Positions 9,829 through 17,562 of a stretch of 23,719 nt of DNA are shown here, piece by piece. Under the pieces are notes generated by a model. It saw nothing but the letters and a program-made list of their open reading frames with translations. It had not been told where the DNA came from and did no database searches. The stretch covers positions 1 through 23,719 of the forward strand of contig CADCPV010000220.1 of the NCBI GenBank assembly GCA_902803345.1, read 5' to 3'. Every line of letters begins with the position of its first letter. Positions within the stretch are counted from its first letter, which is position 1. Both the position numbers and the translations under genes were made by a program. Source of the stretch: an uncultured Eubacteriales bacterium (GTDB taxonomy: Bacteria > Bacillota_A > Clostridia > Lachnospirales > Lachnospiraceae).

Positions 9829-10966
9829 TTACAGGCACCTCCTGATATTTTCTCAGAACAAAATACATTATCGTCCCTATTCCCGGCTTGCTGGTGGCCC
9901 AAACCTTTCCGCCATGATCCTCCATGATCTTCTTTACGATCGACAGGCCGATTCCGCTTCCTCCCTTAGAAGAATTTCTGGAAACATCCGTGCGATAAAA
10001 GCGGTCAAATATATAATGGATATCCTTTGCCGCTATGCCCTTGCCATTATCCTCGATCTCCACCTGGATAAAATCTCCGACATCTTTTACACGTAATTGG
10101 ATTATTCCGTTTGACTTATCCATATATTTGATCGCATTTCCGATAATATTGTGGATAACTCTTCGAATTTGCTCTCCATCTGCGATCACAAGCACATCGC
10201 TTTCCACATAATTGGAATAGATCAGCCTGATTCCTTTCGTCTCCAGCTCCAGCGAGACCTCTTCCGCACAATCCGAGAAATAATCGTCAACGTTGAGCTT
10301 GCTGAAATTATAAGGGATCCTGTTGGTATCGATTTTTGAATAGAATGTCAGTTCATTGATCAGATGATCCATCTCTATCGTCTTGTTGTAGATGGTCTTG
10401 ATGTAACGGTCCATCTTCTCCGGAGTATCCGCCACACCGTCCATTATCCCTTCCACATATCCTTTAACGGCTGTGATCGGTGTTTTCAGGTCATGCGAAA
10501 TGTTGCTGATCAGCTCTTTGTTCTCCTTATCCAGGACCATCTTTTCTTCCGCAGACTCTTTGAGCCTCACCCTCATCTCATCAAAATCCCGGCAAAGCTC
10601 CGAAAACTCATCATTCCCCTCCGCATCTATGGCAAAATCAAGGTTCCCTTCTTTTATATTCTGCGTCGCCTTTTTCAACTTCAACAGAGGAATAGAAATA
10701 CTGCCGTATATCCAGATACCGACGATCAATGAAGTAAAGATGAGGATCAACGTTGTCGTCAGGAACAGATCTCTTCCCGGCATATTTACCTTATGCTCAC
10801 TCAAGTCCTTCCCGGAAATAGATATCTCATACGAAGAAGCATTTCCGGTCTGTACAGGAGCCCCACTCTGATTACGGCCGTAAGCAAACAAGACCGCAGC
10901 AAACAACAACTGCGGAACCAGGATGACCATCAAAAATCCTGCGATAATTCTTGTTCTCAGCTTCAT
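9821..10966 (-). CDS. Membrane sensor histidine kinase
   Basis: This is a 381-residue HisKA-type sensor kinase and partner of the downstream regulator. Segments in order: TM1 about 7-29; a short extracytoplasmic loop of about 35-40 residues; TM2 about 67-92; HAMP to about 145; HisKA with phospho-acceptor H158 in NISHDLKTPITAVKGY; and the HATPase_c domain with N-box N273/N277 in VIHNIIGNAIKYMD, G1 box DNGKGI at 307-312 and G2 box GGSGIGLSI from 336. The small outer loop suggests sensing within or near the membrane rather than with a large ligand domain. ATG 10966 is preceded by GGGGGAATTT. Longer in-frame starts would run into the promoter. Confidence 0.94.
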   Translation of the reverse strand: MKLRTRIIAGFLMVILVPQLLFAAVLFAYGRNQSGAPVQTGNASSYEISISGKDLSEHKVNMPGRDLFLTTTLILIFTSLIVGIWIYGSISIPLLKLKKATQNIKEGNLDFAIDAEGNDEFSELCRDFDEMRVRLKESAEEKMVLDKENKELISNISHDLKTPITAVKGYVEGIMDGVADTPEKMDRYIKTIYNKTIEMDHLINELTFYSKIDTNRIPYNFSKLNVDDYFSDCAEEVSLELETKGIRLIYSNYVESDVLVIADGEQIRRVIHNIIGNAIKYMDKSNGIIQLRVKDVGDFIQVEIEDNGKGIAAKDIHYIFDRFYRTDVSRNSSKGGSGIGLSIVKKIMEDHGGKVWATSKPGIGTIMYFVLRKYQEVPVNE

Positions 10967-11006
10967 AAATTCCCCCGACTTAATCATTCTATAATACCGT
11001 AAACAT

Positions 11007-11017
11007 ATTATAGCACA
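11007..11017 (-). promoter_or_regulatory. Extended -10 promoter for the two-component operon
   Basis: TGTGCTATAAT contains a consensus -10 TATAAT (11007-11012) with a TGn extension. No good -35 is found at 16-18 bp, so this looks like an extended -10 promoter. The predicted leader is about 35 nt. The same 13 bases, TGTGCTATAATAT, occur in the gyrB promoter. Confidence 0.65.
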
Positions 11018-11047
11018 GAGGGGTCCGGTAAACTCTAAATTTTCTAT

Positions 11048-11113
11048 AAATTTGAAACAGGGGAACACAAAAGGACCGTCCCCCTGTGTTCCCCTGTGTT
11101 CCCTTTCAAATTT
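11048..11113. repeat. REP-like palindromic element at the 3' end of metK
   Basis: The outer arms aaatttgaaa (11048-11057) and tttcaaattt (11104-11113) and the inner arms caggggaacaca (11058-11069) and tgtgttcccctg (11085-11096) form a 22-bp stem. It is interrupted only by a 7-nt bulge tgttccc (11097-11103), which duplicates neighbouring sequence as a tandem cccctgtgtt. The loop contains aaaggaccgtccccc. The GGACGGTCCTTTTGTGT-type core resembles short palindromes dispersed in many clostridial genomes, often linked to REP-associated transposases. That link is from memory and not shown here. The element overlaps the metK stop codon and could also act as a 3' stabilising or termination structure, although no T-tract follows it. 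Confidence 0.65.
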
Positions 11114-12299
11114 ACAGATACTTTCTCAGCACTTCCGCCTTATCCGTCTTCTCCCACGGAAACTGCACATCAGTCCGTCCAAAATGCCCATAGGCAGCAG
11201 TCTTATTATAAATCGGACGGCGAAGATCAAGCATCTTGATGATCCCTGCCGGACGAAGATCAAAGTTCTCGCGGATGATCTCCACAAGCTTTGTCTCCTC
11301 TACCTTACCTGTTCCAAATGTCTCAACATGAATAGAAGTAGGATGCGCCACACCGATCGCGTAGGAAAGCTGGATCTCGCATTTATCGGCAAGCCCGGCT
11401 GCTACGATATTCTTCGCCACATATCTCGCCGCATAAGCCGCCGATCTGTCAACCTTAGTGCAGTCCTTTCCGGAGAAAGCTCCGCCGCCGTGGCGTCCCG
11501 TTCCGCCGTAGGTATCCACAATGATCTTCCTGCCGGTAAGTCCGCTGTCGCCGTGAGGTCCGCCGATAACAAAACGTCCGGTAGGATTGATAAAGTATTT
11601 GGTATCCTCATCGACCATATCCGCCGGAATTACCGCGTCAAAAACATACTTTTTGATATCTTCGTGGATCTGCTCCTGTGTGACATCGGGGTCATGCTGC
11701 GTAGAGCAGACAACAGCGTCGATCCGCTTCGGGGTTCCCTGCTCGTCATACTCTACTGTAACCTGCGTCTTTCCGTCCGGTCTCAGATACTTAAGCGTTC
11801 CGTCTTTGCGGACTTTCATCAGCTGATAAGACAGCTTATGTGCCATATTGATCGCATAAGGCATATACTCTTCCGTCTCGTTGGAAGCATAGCCAAACTG
11901 AATACCCTGATCCCCTGCACCGATCGCGTCGAGTTCATCTTCATTCATCTCATCTTCTCTTGCTTCCAGAGCCTTGTCGACACCCATGGCAATGTCCGCA
12001 GACTGCTTATCCAGCGCGATCATAACAGCGCATGAATCCGCATCAAATCCGTAGTCGCCGCTTGTATATCCGATCTCACGGATCGTATCTCTGACGATCT
12101 TCTGATAATCGATATTTGCATTGGACGTGATTTCACCCATCACAAAAACAACACCCGTAGTAGCGCATGTCTCACACGCTACACGGCTCATCGGATCCTG
12201 CTCTACAAGCGCATCCAGAATAGCGTCCGAAATAGCATCGCACATTTTATCCGGATGCCCTTCTGTAACTGACTCTGAAGTAAACAAAATTTTTCCCAT
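11112..12299 (-). CDS. metK: S-adenosylmethionine synthetase
   Basis: MetK makes S-adenosylmethionine from methionine and ATP. The 395-residue protein is full length and carries HPDK at 15-18, the ATP-binding hexapeptide GAGDQG at 127-132, and the P-loop-like [12 protein letters not shown] 12299 has AAAGGAAATCATT upstream. Expression should be shut off by its own product through the SAM-I riboswitch in the leader, closing the loop between enzyme and ligand. It supplies the cofactor for rsmA, trmN6 and rsmI in this same window. The stop codon lies inside one arm of the palindromic element. Confidence 0.98.
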   Translation of the reverse strand: MGKILFTSESVTEGHPDKMCDAISDAILDALVEQDPMSRVACETCATTGVVFVMGEITSNANIDYQKIVRDTIREIGYTSGDYGFDADSCAVMIALDKQSADIAMGVDKALEAREDEMNEDELDAIGAGDQGIQFGYASNETEEYMPYAINMAHKLSYQLMKVRKDGTLKYLRPDGKTQVTVEYDEQGTPKRIDAVVCSTQHDPDVTQEQIHEDIKKYVFDAVIPADMVDEDTKYFINPTGRFVIGGPHGDSGLTGRKIIVDTYGGTGRHGGGAFSGKDCTKVDRSAAYAARYVAKNIVAAGLADKCEIQLSYAIGVAHPTSIHVETFGTGKVEETKLVEIIRENFDLRPAGIIKMLDLRRPIYNKTAAYGHFGRTDVQFPWEKTDKAEVLRKYL

Positions 12300-12361
12300 A
12301 ATGATTTCCTTTCAAAAAAATATTTATAAAAACAGAATTATTCTGCTTCTTTCGTACACAT

Positions 12362-12399
12362 CAAAAGAAAAGCAGCCCGCAAAAAATCGGACTGCTTTT
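12362..12399 (-). terminator. Expression-platform terminator of the metK riboswitch
   Basis: On the minus strand AAAAGCAGTCCG (12388-12399) and CGGGCTGCTTTT (12368-12379) form a 12-bp stem with one G-U pair around an 8-nt loop, followed by CTTTTGA. The competing antiterminator is visible: GGATTG (12407-12412), which starts at the last two bases of the aptamer's closing helix, can pair with CAGTCC (12389-12394) in the terminator 5' arm. This fits ligand-induced termination. Confidence 0.85.
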
Positions 12400-12410
12400 A
12401 TATATACAAT

Positions 12411-12512
12411 CCTCTTATTGTTCGATCGCTCGCTCAGGTTGGCACCTTCCCGAAACCGGGGGTTGCCGTGGCTTCACAGATCCTTTGTATCTCCACCACT
12501 CTGAATAAAAGG
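12411..12512 (-). promoter_or_regulatory. SAM-I (S-box) riboswitch controlling metK
   Basis: The minus strand shows the S-box core: AGAGTGGTGGAGATAC, then GGATCTGTGAAGCCACGGC, AACC and AAGGTGCCAACCTG, closed by P1 with CCTTTTATT (12504-12512) pairing AATAAGAGG (12411-12419) over 9 bp. The conserved GUGAAGCC and GGCAACC elements and the GGUGCCAA helix are all present. S-box RNAs bind S-adenosylmethionine and terminate transcription of methionine and SAM genes, and the gene downstream is metK. The promoter must lie between here and murA. TAGAAT just upstream of P1 is a possible -10, without a convincing -35. Confidence 0.95.
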
Positions 12513-12533
12513 TCTTAATATTCTATTGTAATG

Positions 12534-13826
12534 TCAGCCTACTCTGAGTTTAAACTTCTGAATTTCCTTCTCGCCGGATACTTTTTCGATCTCGGCTCCC
12601 AGACTGCGAAGCTTGCCCTCAAAGTCTTCATATCCTCTCTGGATATATACTATATCATCAACAATGGTAATACCTTCCGCTGCCAGGCCTGCAATCACAA
12701 GCGCGGCGCCTGCACGAAGGTCGGGAGCGCTGACTCTTGCACCGGTAAGCTTCTCCACACCATCGATGATAGCGGAATTACCTTTTACCTTGATACATGC
12801 TCCCATGCGGCTCAGCTCGTCGGCATATTTGAATCTGTTCTCAAAAATACTTTCCGTAACGATGCTTGTACCCTTTGCAATCGAAAGTGCCACCGCGATC
12901 TGAGGCTGCATATCTGTCGGATAACCGGGATAAGGAAGAGTTTTTACATTCGTCCTTCTCAGCCTGCGACATGCACGCACTCTTACCGCATCATCAAACT
13001 CTTCCACCTCACAGCCGATCTCCTGAAGCTTGGCCGTTGTGGCTTCCAGATGCTTTGGAATGACATTTCTTACCGTTATATCGCCGCCTGTTGCGGCAGC
13101 TGCAAACATAAATGTTCCGGCTTCTATCTGATCCGGAATGATCGAATATTCTGTCTTATGGAGTTTTTCGACTCCCTTGATACGAATGACATCCGTACCT
13201 GCGCCCTTGATATTGGCGCCCATACTGTTGAGGAAGTTTGCAACGTCTACGACATGTGGCTCTTTAGCCGCATTCTCAAGGATCGTTCTGCCCGGTGCCA
13301 GTGCAGCGGCCATCATAATATTGATCGTCGCACCGACCGAAACTACATCGAGGTAAATATGGCTGCCATGAAGATTCTCCGCTTTCGCTATGATAGAACC
13401 ATGGTGAATATCCACATCTGCCCCAAGAGCTTTAAATCCTTTAAGATGCTGATCGATCGGTCTGCTGCCGATATTGCATCCGCCGGGAAGAGGAACTTCT
13501 GCATGCTTATATTTACCAAGCAATGCACCGAGAAGGTAATAAGAGGCCCGGATCTTCTTGATATATTCATAATCTACACTGAGATCACTGATCGTCGATC
13601 CGTTTATCTTTACAGTCGAACGGTTTACCCTTGTGACTATGGCTCCGATTCCGGATATTGCTTCGAGAAGCACATTGATATCCCGTACATCAGGAAGGTT
13701 TTCGATCACGATCGTCTCATCCGTCATGATCGCTGCCGCAAGGATCGCTAAAGCCGCATTTTTTGCTCCGGCTATATCAACCTCTCCTACAAGCGGATTT
13801 CCGCCCTTTATAATATACTGTTCCAT
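12534..13826 (-). CDS. murA: UDP-N-acetylglucosamine 1-carboxyvinyltransferase
   Basis: MurA transfers enolpyruvate from PEP to UDP-GlcNAc, the first committed step of peptidoglycan synthesis in the cytoplasm. The 430-residue protein has the conserved K22 (GAKNAAL) and the catalytic cysteine C117 in LPGGCNIGSRPIDQHLKGF. The cysteine is the residue alkylated by fosfomycin in this family; it is not replaced by aspartate here. PGYPTDMQPQ contains the conserved catalytic aspartate region. The start is supported by GAGGTGTAAA before ATG 13826. Firmicutes often carry two paralogues (MurA/MurZ), and which one this is cannot be told from one copy. Confidence 0.97.
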   Translation of the reverse strand: MEQYIIKGGNPLVGEVDIAGAKNAALAILAAAIMTDETIVIENLPDVRDINVLLEAISGIGAIVTRVNRSTVKINGSTISDLSVDYEYIKKIRASYYLLGALLGKYKHAEVPLPGGCNIGSRPIDQHLKGFKALGADVDIHHGSIIAKAENLHGSHIYLDVVSVGATINIMMAAALAPGRTILENAAKEPHVVDVANFLNSMGANIKGAGTDVIRIKGVEKLHKTEYSIIPDQIEAGTFMFAAAATGGDITVRNVIPKHLEATTAKLQEIGCEVEEFDDAVRVRACRRLRRTNVKTLPYPGYPTDMQPQIAVALSIAKGTSIVTESIFENRFKYADELSRMGACIKVKGNSAIIDGVEKLTGARVSAPDLRAGAALVIAGLAAEGITIVDDIVYIQRGYEDFEGKLRSLGAEIEKVSGEKEIQKFKLRVG

Positions 13827-13947
13827 TTTACACCTCTATTATTATACTCCTGAATGCGAACCGGACCCCCTCCGTCCAAATCCGCAATCTGTCCTAAGAC
13901 ATCCCTGTTAAATCCCCTTTTATGGTTTTATAGGAAATCAGTTAATT

Positions 13948-13976
13948 ATTATAACAGCTTTTAAACCATAATGCAA
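13948..13976 (-). promoter_or_regulatory. murA promoter
   Basis: A consensus -10 TATAAT (13948-13953) lies 17 bp from a poor -35, TTGCAT (13971-13976). The predicted start is near 13941, giving a leader of about 115 nt before murA. Within the leader I see only short GGAC/GTCC complementarity and no known riboswitch. A second TATAAT directly before the murA ribosome binding site is too close to it and lacks a -35. Confidence 0.7.
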
Positions 13977-14004
13977 GGCATACTACAAGCCGTATTATGT
14001 AAAT

Positions 14005-14613
14005 CTATTGTCTGTTTGTCTTCGTTTTCTTTTTTTTGCGTACACTAAATCCGAAATTTCCCAAAGCTTTGCCCGTTCCCATATATTCACCATGCGAATA
14101 TACCAGCATTCCTGCTTTATTCAGACAAAACTTATTATCATCATCGATCAGCTCCTCCGCAGCATGTACACAAAGCACATCCGCAATAAACATTACGTGA
14201 GATCCCAGCTCCTGCTTCTCTTTCACTCTGCATTCGATGGAAACCGGACATTCGGCAATCATCGGAGCCCCGACATATCTGCAGTGTTCCTTTGTCAGGT
14301 GCAGCTGCGAAAACTTATCCACATCTCTCCCCGATCTTACCCCGCAGTAATCCACCGCATACGCAAGATCCTCTGTGGAAAGGTTGATCACAAACTCACC
14401 CGTTTTGCAGATCATGTCATAAGAAAATCTGGAGGGTCTGACAGAAATATAAACCATCGGAGGATTGGTGCACACCGTGCCCGTCCAGGCTATAGTCAGA
14501 ATGTTATCCCGGCCCTCACCGTCCGAGACGCTCACAAGTACAGCGGGAAGCGGATAAACCATATTACCCGCTTTCCACATTATTTTTTTCATCGGCACCG
14601 CTTTTTTCTTCAT
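14005..14613 (-). CDS. Flavin reductase-like (flavoredoxin-type) FMN-binding protein
   Basis: This 202-residue protein of the flavin reductase-like split-barrel family binds FMN. The diagnostic segments are YPLPAVLVSVSDGEGRDNILT, AWTGTVCTNPPMVYISVRP with SRFSYDMI, and GEFVINLSTEDLAYAVDYCG. Anaerobes use such proteins as flavoredoxins or flavin reductases, but the partner is not evident here. It starts 12 nt after the pyrophosphatase gene. ATG 14613 or the in-frame ATG at 14592 (MKKIMWKAGNMVYPLPAV) could be the true start and neither has a clear ribosome binding site, so coupling is likely. The C-terminus ends in a lysine-rich tail. No terminator is visible after it. Confidence 0.88.
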   Translation of the reverse strand: MKKKAVPMKKIMWKAGNMVYPLPAVLVSVSDGEGRDNILTIAWTGTVCTNPPMVYISVRPSRFSYDMICKTGEFVINLSTEDLAYAVDYCGVRSGRDVDKFSQLHLTKEHCRYVGAPMIAECPVSIECRVKEKQELGSHVMFIADVLCVHAAEELIDDDNKFCLNKAGMLVYSHGEYMGTGKALGNFGFSVRKKKKTKTNRQ

Positions 14614-14625
14614 AAAACGGCCCCG

Positions 14626-16293
14626 TTAAAAATCGCTCTGCATTCTGACAGCCGCTTCCATCATCGCAGGTATCAGCTGCTTTTTGCGCGATACCACACC
14701 CGGAAGGATAAACGAACCATCCTCAGGCTTCTTATGGAAGGCTATCTCGGCCATCTCTTCACTGCCCTCGCCATAATAGATCAGCTCGGTCGTCTCATCT
14801 ATGATGTTTGTCATCATAAAGTAGACCTTCTTGATATCGTTTCTGCCGCATTCATGGACAAGGAACGGAGTCAGCTTTTCTTTGATCATGATCAGCTCGT
14901 CCGCATCCATGGAACTGATCTGACCGACACCGAAAGTCACATCTCCCTCAGCCACAAATTTCTTGTAATCCTGGTAGAATATCTCCTCCGGAGATTTATC
15001 CTTCAGATTACTGCCGGCCTTGAACATCTCTTTGGAGAATTTTTCAATATCAATTCCGGCGATCAGAGCCAGGGCACCCGCCGCCATCTTATCCTGCAGC
15101 GTGCATGTAGGCGACCTGAACATCAGTGTGTCGGAAATAATGGCAGCGCATAACAGTCCCGCCATCTTCTCGGATATCTCCAGCTTCTGATCTCCGTAGA
15201 TCTGATAAAGGATCGTAGCGGTACAGCCGACCGGCTGAAGTCTGAACGAGATAGGGGCCATCGTTTCCAGCGAACCCAGTTTATGATGGTCGATGATTTC
15301 CAGAATATCAGCTTTTTCGATATTATCCACAGCCTGGTCTTTTTCGTTATGATCCACAAGGATAACCTTTTTGCGCCTCATTGCAAGGAAATTGCGGCGC
15401 GAGATCATACCGATACATTTCCCGTTCTTATCGATGACCGGAAAAGCATTATGTTTCTTTTTGATCACCACATCCTGAATATCATCCGTAAAATCTTCCG
15501 TGCTGAACGTGATCAGATTTTCCGTCTTCATGATATAGCTGATCGGAATACTCTGGTTGATCAGCCTCGAGATCGTAAACGCATCAAACGGCGACATGAT
15601 GATCACGATATCTTTTTCATGGGCAAGCTTTCGTACCTTCTCCGATACTTCTATGCCCATTCCCACAATGATACAGCTGACGTTCTCTTCGATGGCTGCC
15701 AGGTGATCTTCCTCCCTGTCGCCGACGATCAGCATATCATCCTCTTCGATATAGTCCCGCATCATATCGGGCCTTGCGGTACACACAAGAACCTTGCCCT
15801 TCACAAAATAACCATGCTCATTGCCTTCGATCACCTTGCCGTCAAGCGTTTCCGCGATACGACGGTACTGTGTTCTCGCATTGGAAAGAAGATAGCTGTC
15901 GGTTCTGTCCATGTAAGTCTGAGCGATATCTCCGACAGTGATGAGTCCTTCCAGAACTCCTTTTTCATTGCATATCGGCAGAGTAATGATCTTTTGTCTC
16001 TGCATCAGATCCCAGGCGTTCTTTAATGTAATACTTTTATTTGCCTCAGGAACCGTCTGAATATCCATATCTATTACCTGTGTACCGATATTCGAAACAT
16101 ATCCCGGAGGCTGTACGCCAAATCGATTCAGCACATACTCCGTCTCCTGGTTAAGCTGCCCGGCTCTTTTTGGAATAAATATTTTACCCTGAGTCGTCCT
16201 GTTTTTTATATCGGCATAGGCGATGGCGGAACATATAGAATCTGTATCCGGATTTTTATGCCCTATAATATAGATCTTATCCTGTCGCTTCAT
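14626..16293 (-). CDS. Manganese-dependent inorganic pyrophosphatase with CBS and DRTGG domains
   Basis: This is a family II (DHH) pyrophosphatase that hydrolyses PPi to phosphate. The 555 residues split as a DHH N-part with GHKNPDTDS at 11-19; a regulatory insert of CBS1 (about 75-130), DRTGG (about 150-240) and CBS2 (about 250-305); then the rest of the catalytic core with VDHNE at 313-317 and IIDHHKLG with D335, H336 and H337; and a DHHA2 domain. In clostridial CBS-PPases the insert binds AMP/ADP as inhibitors and diadenosine polyphosphates as activators, so the enzyme links PPi removal to the energy and stress state. GGAGGA lies 8 nt before ATG 16293. It starts 15 nt after the S1 gene. 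Confidence 0.95.
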   Translation of the reverse strand: MKRQDKIYIIGHKNPDTDSICSAIAYADIKNRTTQGKIFIPKRAGQLNQETEYVLNRFGVQPPGYVSNIGTQVIDMDIQTVPEANKSITLKNAWDLMQRQKIITLPICNEKGVLEGLITVGDIAQTYMDRTDSYLLSNARTQYRRIAETLDGKVIEGNEHGYFVKGKVLVCTARPDMMRDYIEEDDMLIVGDREEDHLAAIEENVSCIIVGMGIEVSEKVRKLAHEKDIVIIMSPFDAFTISRLINQSIPISYIMKTENLITFSTEDFTDDIQDVVIKKKHNAFPVIDKNGKCIGMISRRNFLAMRRKKVILVDHNEKDQAVDNIEKADILEIIDHHKLGSLETMAPISFRLQPVGCTATILYQIYGDQKLEISEKMAGLLCAAIISDTLMFRSPTCTLQDKMAAGALALIAGIDIEKFSKEMFKAGSNLKDKSPEEIFYQDYKKFVAEGDVTFGVGQISSMDADELIMIKEKLTPFLVHECGRNDIKKVYFMMTNIIDETTELIYYGEGSEEMAEIAFHKKPEDGSFILPGVVSRKKQLIPAMMEAAVRMQSDF

Positions 16294-16308
16294 CGGCAGA
16301 ATCCTCCG

Positions 16309-17217
16309 TCAATCAAGTTTAATATTTGCAAAAAGGGATGCCAGCGAGGTGGTAGCCTGCTCTTTCGATCCCGGAATATCAAATACTTTTTCCTCGTGAA
16401 CCGGCTTCGGCGCTTCTTCCTCAGCCTGCTTCATGCTCAGACTGATCTTGCCGTCCTTGATACCGATCACTTTCACTTTTACTTTATCACCTACAGAAAG
16501 AACCTCTGCGGGAGTTTTGATCCTCTTTTCGCTGATCTGCGATACATGAACCAGTCCCGAAATCCTGTTACCCAGGTTGATGAAAGCACCGTAAGGCTGA
16601 ATAGTCTCTACCGTTCCCTCGGTGATCATGCCGATCTGTACACTGGCGATCTTGTTCTTTCTCTCTTCTGCCGCCTGTTTTTTCAGCACATCTCTTGCAG
16701 AAAGGATAAGTCTGTTCTTTTCTTTATCTACATCAAATACGATGACCTGAATGTCTTTGTTGAGATACTCATTCAAATCTTCAACATATGAAAGAGAAAG
16801 CTTCGATGCAGGGATAAATCCTCTCACATCTTCCACGTAAGCGATAACGCCGCCTTTTACAACACCTTTTACAACGACGTCAAGCACTTCTCCCGATTCT
16901 TTCAGTTCCTGAAGTTTTTTCCAGGAAAGAACATCGTTCGCTTCTACCTTAGAAAGAAGAATATTTCCATGTCCGTCATCTTTTTTTACGACCGTGGCAG
17001 AAACTTCATCTCCAACCTGTACCGCTTCCTTAATACTGAAGCCCGGCTCTCTCGAATAATCCTCTGCCGGAATAATACCTTCCGCATAATACTTAAGGTC
17101 AAGAACTACCTCTTTTTCATCTACGCTGATTACTGTGCCTGTCAGGATATCTCCCTCTTCTACTGTCTTAAAAGAGGCTTCCAGTTCCTGCTCATAGTCT
17201 TTCATTGTTTCTGACAT
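16309..17217 (-). CDS. Three-S1-domain RNA-binding protein (ribosomal protein S1-like)
   Basis: A 302-residue cytoplasmic RNA-binding protein with three OB-fold S1 repeats: about 22-91 (GDILTGTVISVDEKEVVLDL), about 108-175 (VVKGGVIAYVEDVRGFIPAS) and about 196-264 (GTVETIQPYGAFINLGNRIS). It lacks the six-domain length of E. coli S1 and matches the short RpsA/YpfD-type proteins of Firmicutes, which act in translation or RNA handling. The ATG at 17217 follows AAGGAAGGTAATTTTT. The longer in-frame reading begins inside the leader repeat and is disfavoured. It heads the S1-pyrophosphatase-flavin reductase operon behind a leader of about 210 nt. Confidence 0.92.
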   Translation of the reverse strand: MSETMKDYEQELEASFKTVEEGDILTGTVISVDEKEVVLDLKYYAEGIIPAEDYSREPGFSIKEAVQVGDEVSATVVKKDDGHGNILLSKVEANDVLSWKKLQELKESGEVLDVVVKGVVKGGVIAYVEDVRGFIPASKLSLSYVEDLNEYLNKDIQVIVFDVDKEKNRLILSARDVLKKQAAEERKNKIASVQIGMITEGTVETIQPYGAFINLGNRISGLVHVSQISEKRIKTPAEVLSVGDKVKVKVIGIKDGKISLSMKQAEEEAPKPVHEEKVFDIPGSKEQATTSLASLFANIKLD

Positions 17218-17263
17218 AAAAATTACCTTCCTTCCCTTCGGATATAATAAACCGGACCGGTTT

Positions 17264-17435
17264 TGAATAGTTGCCATTATCGTAACTGTTCAGTCACAAG
17301 CTCCTTCACAGTTACGAGGCCGGGCGCAGGCTCCTTTCGTCGCATTGGAAGTGCGCCCGGCCTTGGCTGTTCAACTTTTGTCTCACGCACCTCGCAGTAA
17401 ATGCGAGGTGCTGACTGAATAGTTGCTGTTATCTA
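17264..17435 (-). repeat. Structured leader/repeat element before the S1 operon
   Basis: On the minus strand the element is bounded by near-identical direct repeats, GATAACAGCAACTATTC (5' end) and GATAATGGCAACTATTC (3' end). Between them lie three hairpins: CACCTCGCA/TGCGAGGTG (9 bp, 5-nt loop), AGGCCGGGCGCA/TGCGCCCGGCCT (12 bp, loop about 23 nt) and CGTAACTGT/ACAGTTACG (9 bp, loop 18 nt). AACTATTCAGTCA at one end is an imperfect inverted copy of the GTGACTGAACAGTTAC in the last hairpin. It is GC-richer than the AT-rich DNA upstream. It could be a dispersed repeat inserted into the leader, or a structured RNA regulating the S1 gene. I do not recognise a named RNA family. Confidence 0.6.
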
Positions 17436-17436
17436 T

Positions 17437-17465
17437 ATTATACTATTATGTTTTGGCAATTACAA
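17437..17465 (-). promoter_or_regulatory. Promoter of the S1-pyrophosphatase-flavin reductase operon
   Basis: -35 TTGTAA (17460-17465) and consensus -10 TATAAT (17437-17442) are separated by 17 bp. Transcription would start near 17430, at the edge of the structured element, so the whole element would be the 5' leader of the S1 mRNA. The T-tract of an upstream terminator ends three bases before the -35. Confidence 0.75.
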
Positions 17466-17467
17466 AT

Positions 17468-17493
17468 AAAAAAAACTCCCCTAAAAAGAGGAG
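17468..17493 (-). terminator. Intrinsic terminator upstream of the S1 promoter
   Basis: On the minus strand CTCCTCT and AGGGGAG pair over 7 bp (one G-U) around TTTT, followed by eight T. It insulates the S1 operon from transcripts entering from the rsmA side or from any short RNA made in the AT-rich tract. Confidence 0.8.
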
Positions 17494-17494
17494 C

Positions 17495-17518
17495 GCCCCG
17501 GCAGTGGTTTACCGGGGC
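17495..17518 (-). other. GC-rich hairpin directly before the terminator
   Basis: GCCCCGG and CCGGGGC form a perfect 7-bp stem around a 10-nt loop (minus-strand loop TAAACCACTG). It has no T-tract of its own and sits one base upstream of the terminator stem, so the two make a tandem hairpin. It may be part of a small RNA or of a dispersed terminator-like repeat. Confidence 0.6.
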
Positions 17519-17528
17519 AATTATTATG

Positions 17529-17562
17529 AAAAAAAATTTTTAAGTGTAATATAAATTACACT
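17529..17562 (-). terminator. Weak hairpin followed by a T-tract
   Basis: AGTGTAAT and ATTACACT pair over 8 bp around TTAT. On the minus strand TAAAAA and then eight T follow. The T-tract is displaced by six bases and the stem is AT-rich, so termination here is uncertain. It is the first of three consecutive hairpins. Confidence 0.4.

Noticed and set aside
13827..13947. A riboswitch in the murA leader
   Set aside because: Only 4-bp complementarities such as GGAC/GTCC were found and no known class signature, so the leader is left unassigned.
14616..14627. AACGGGGCCGTT palindrome at the pyrophosphatase stop codon, as a terminator
   Set aside because: The loop would be too small for the full stem, there is no T-tract, and the next gene starts at once.
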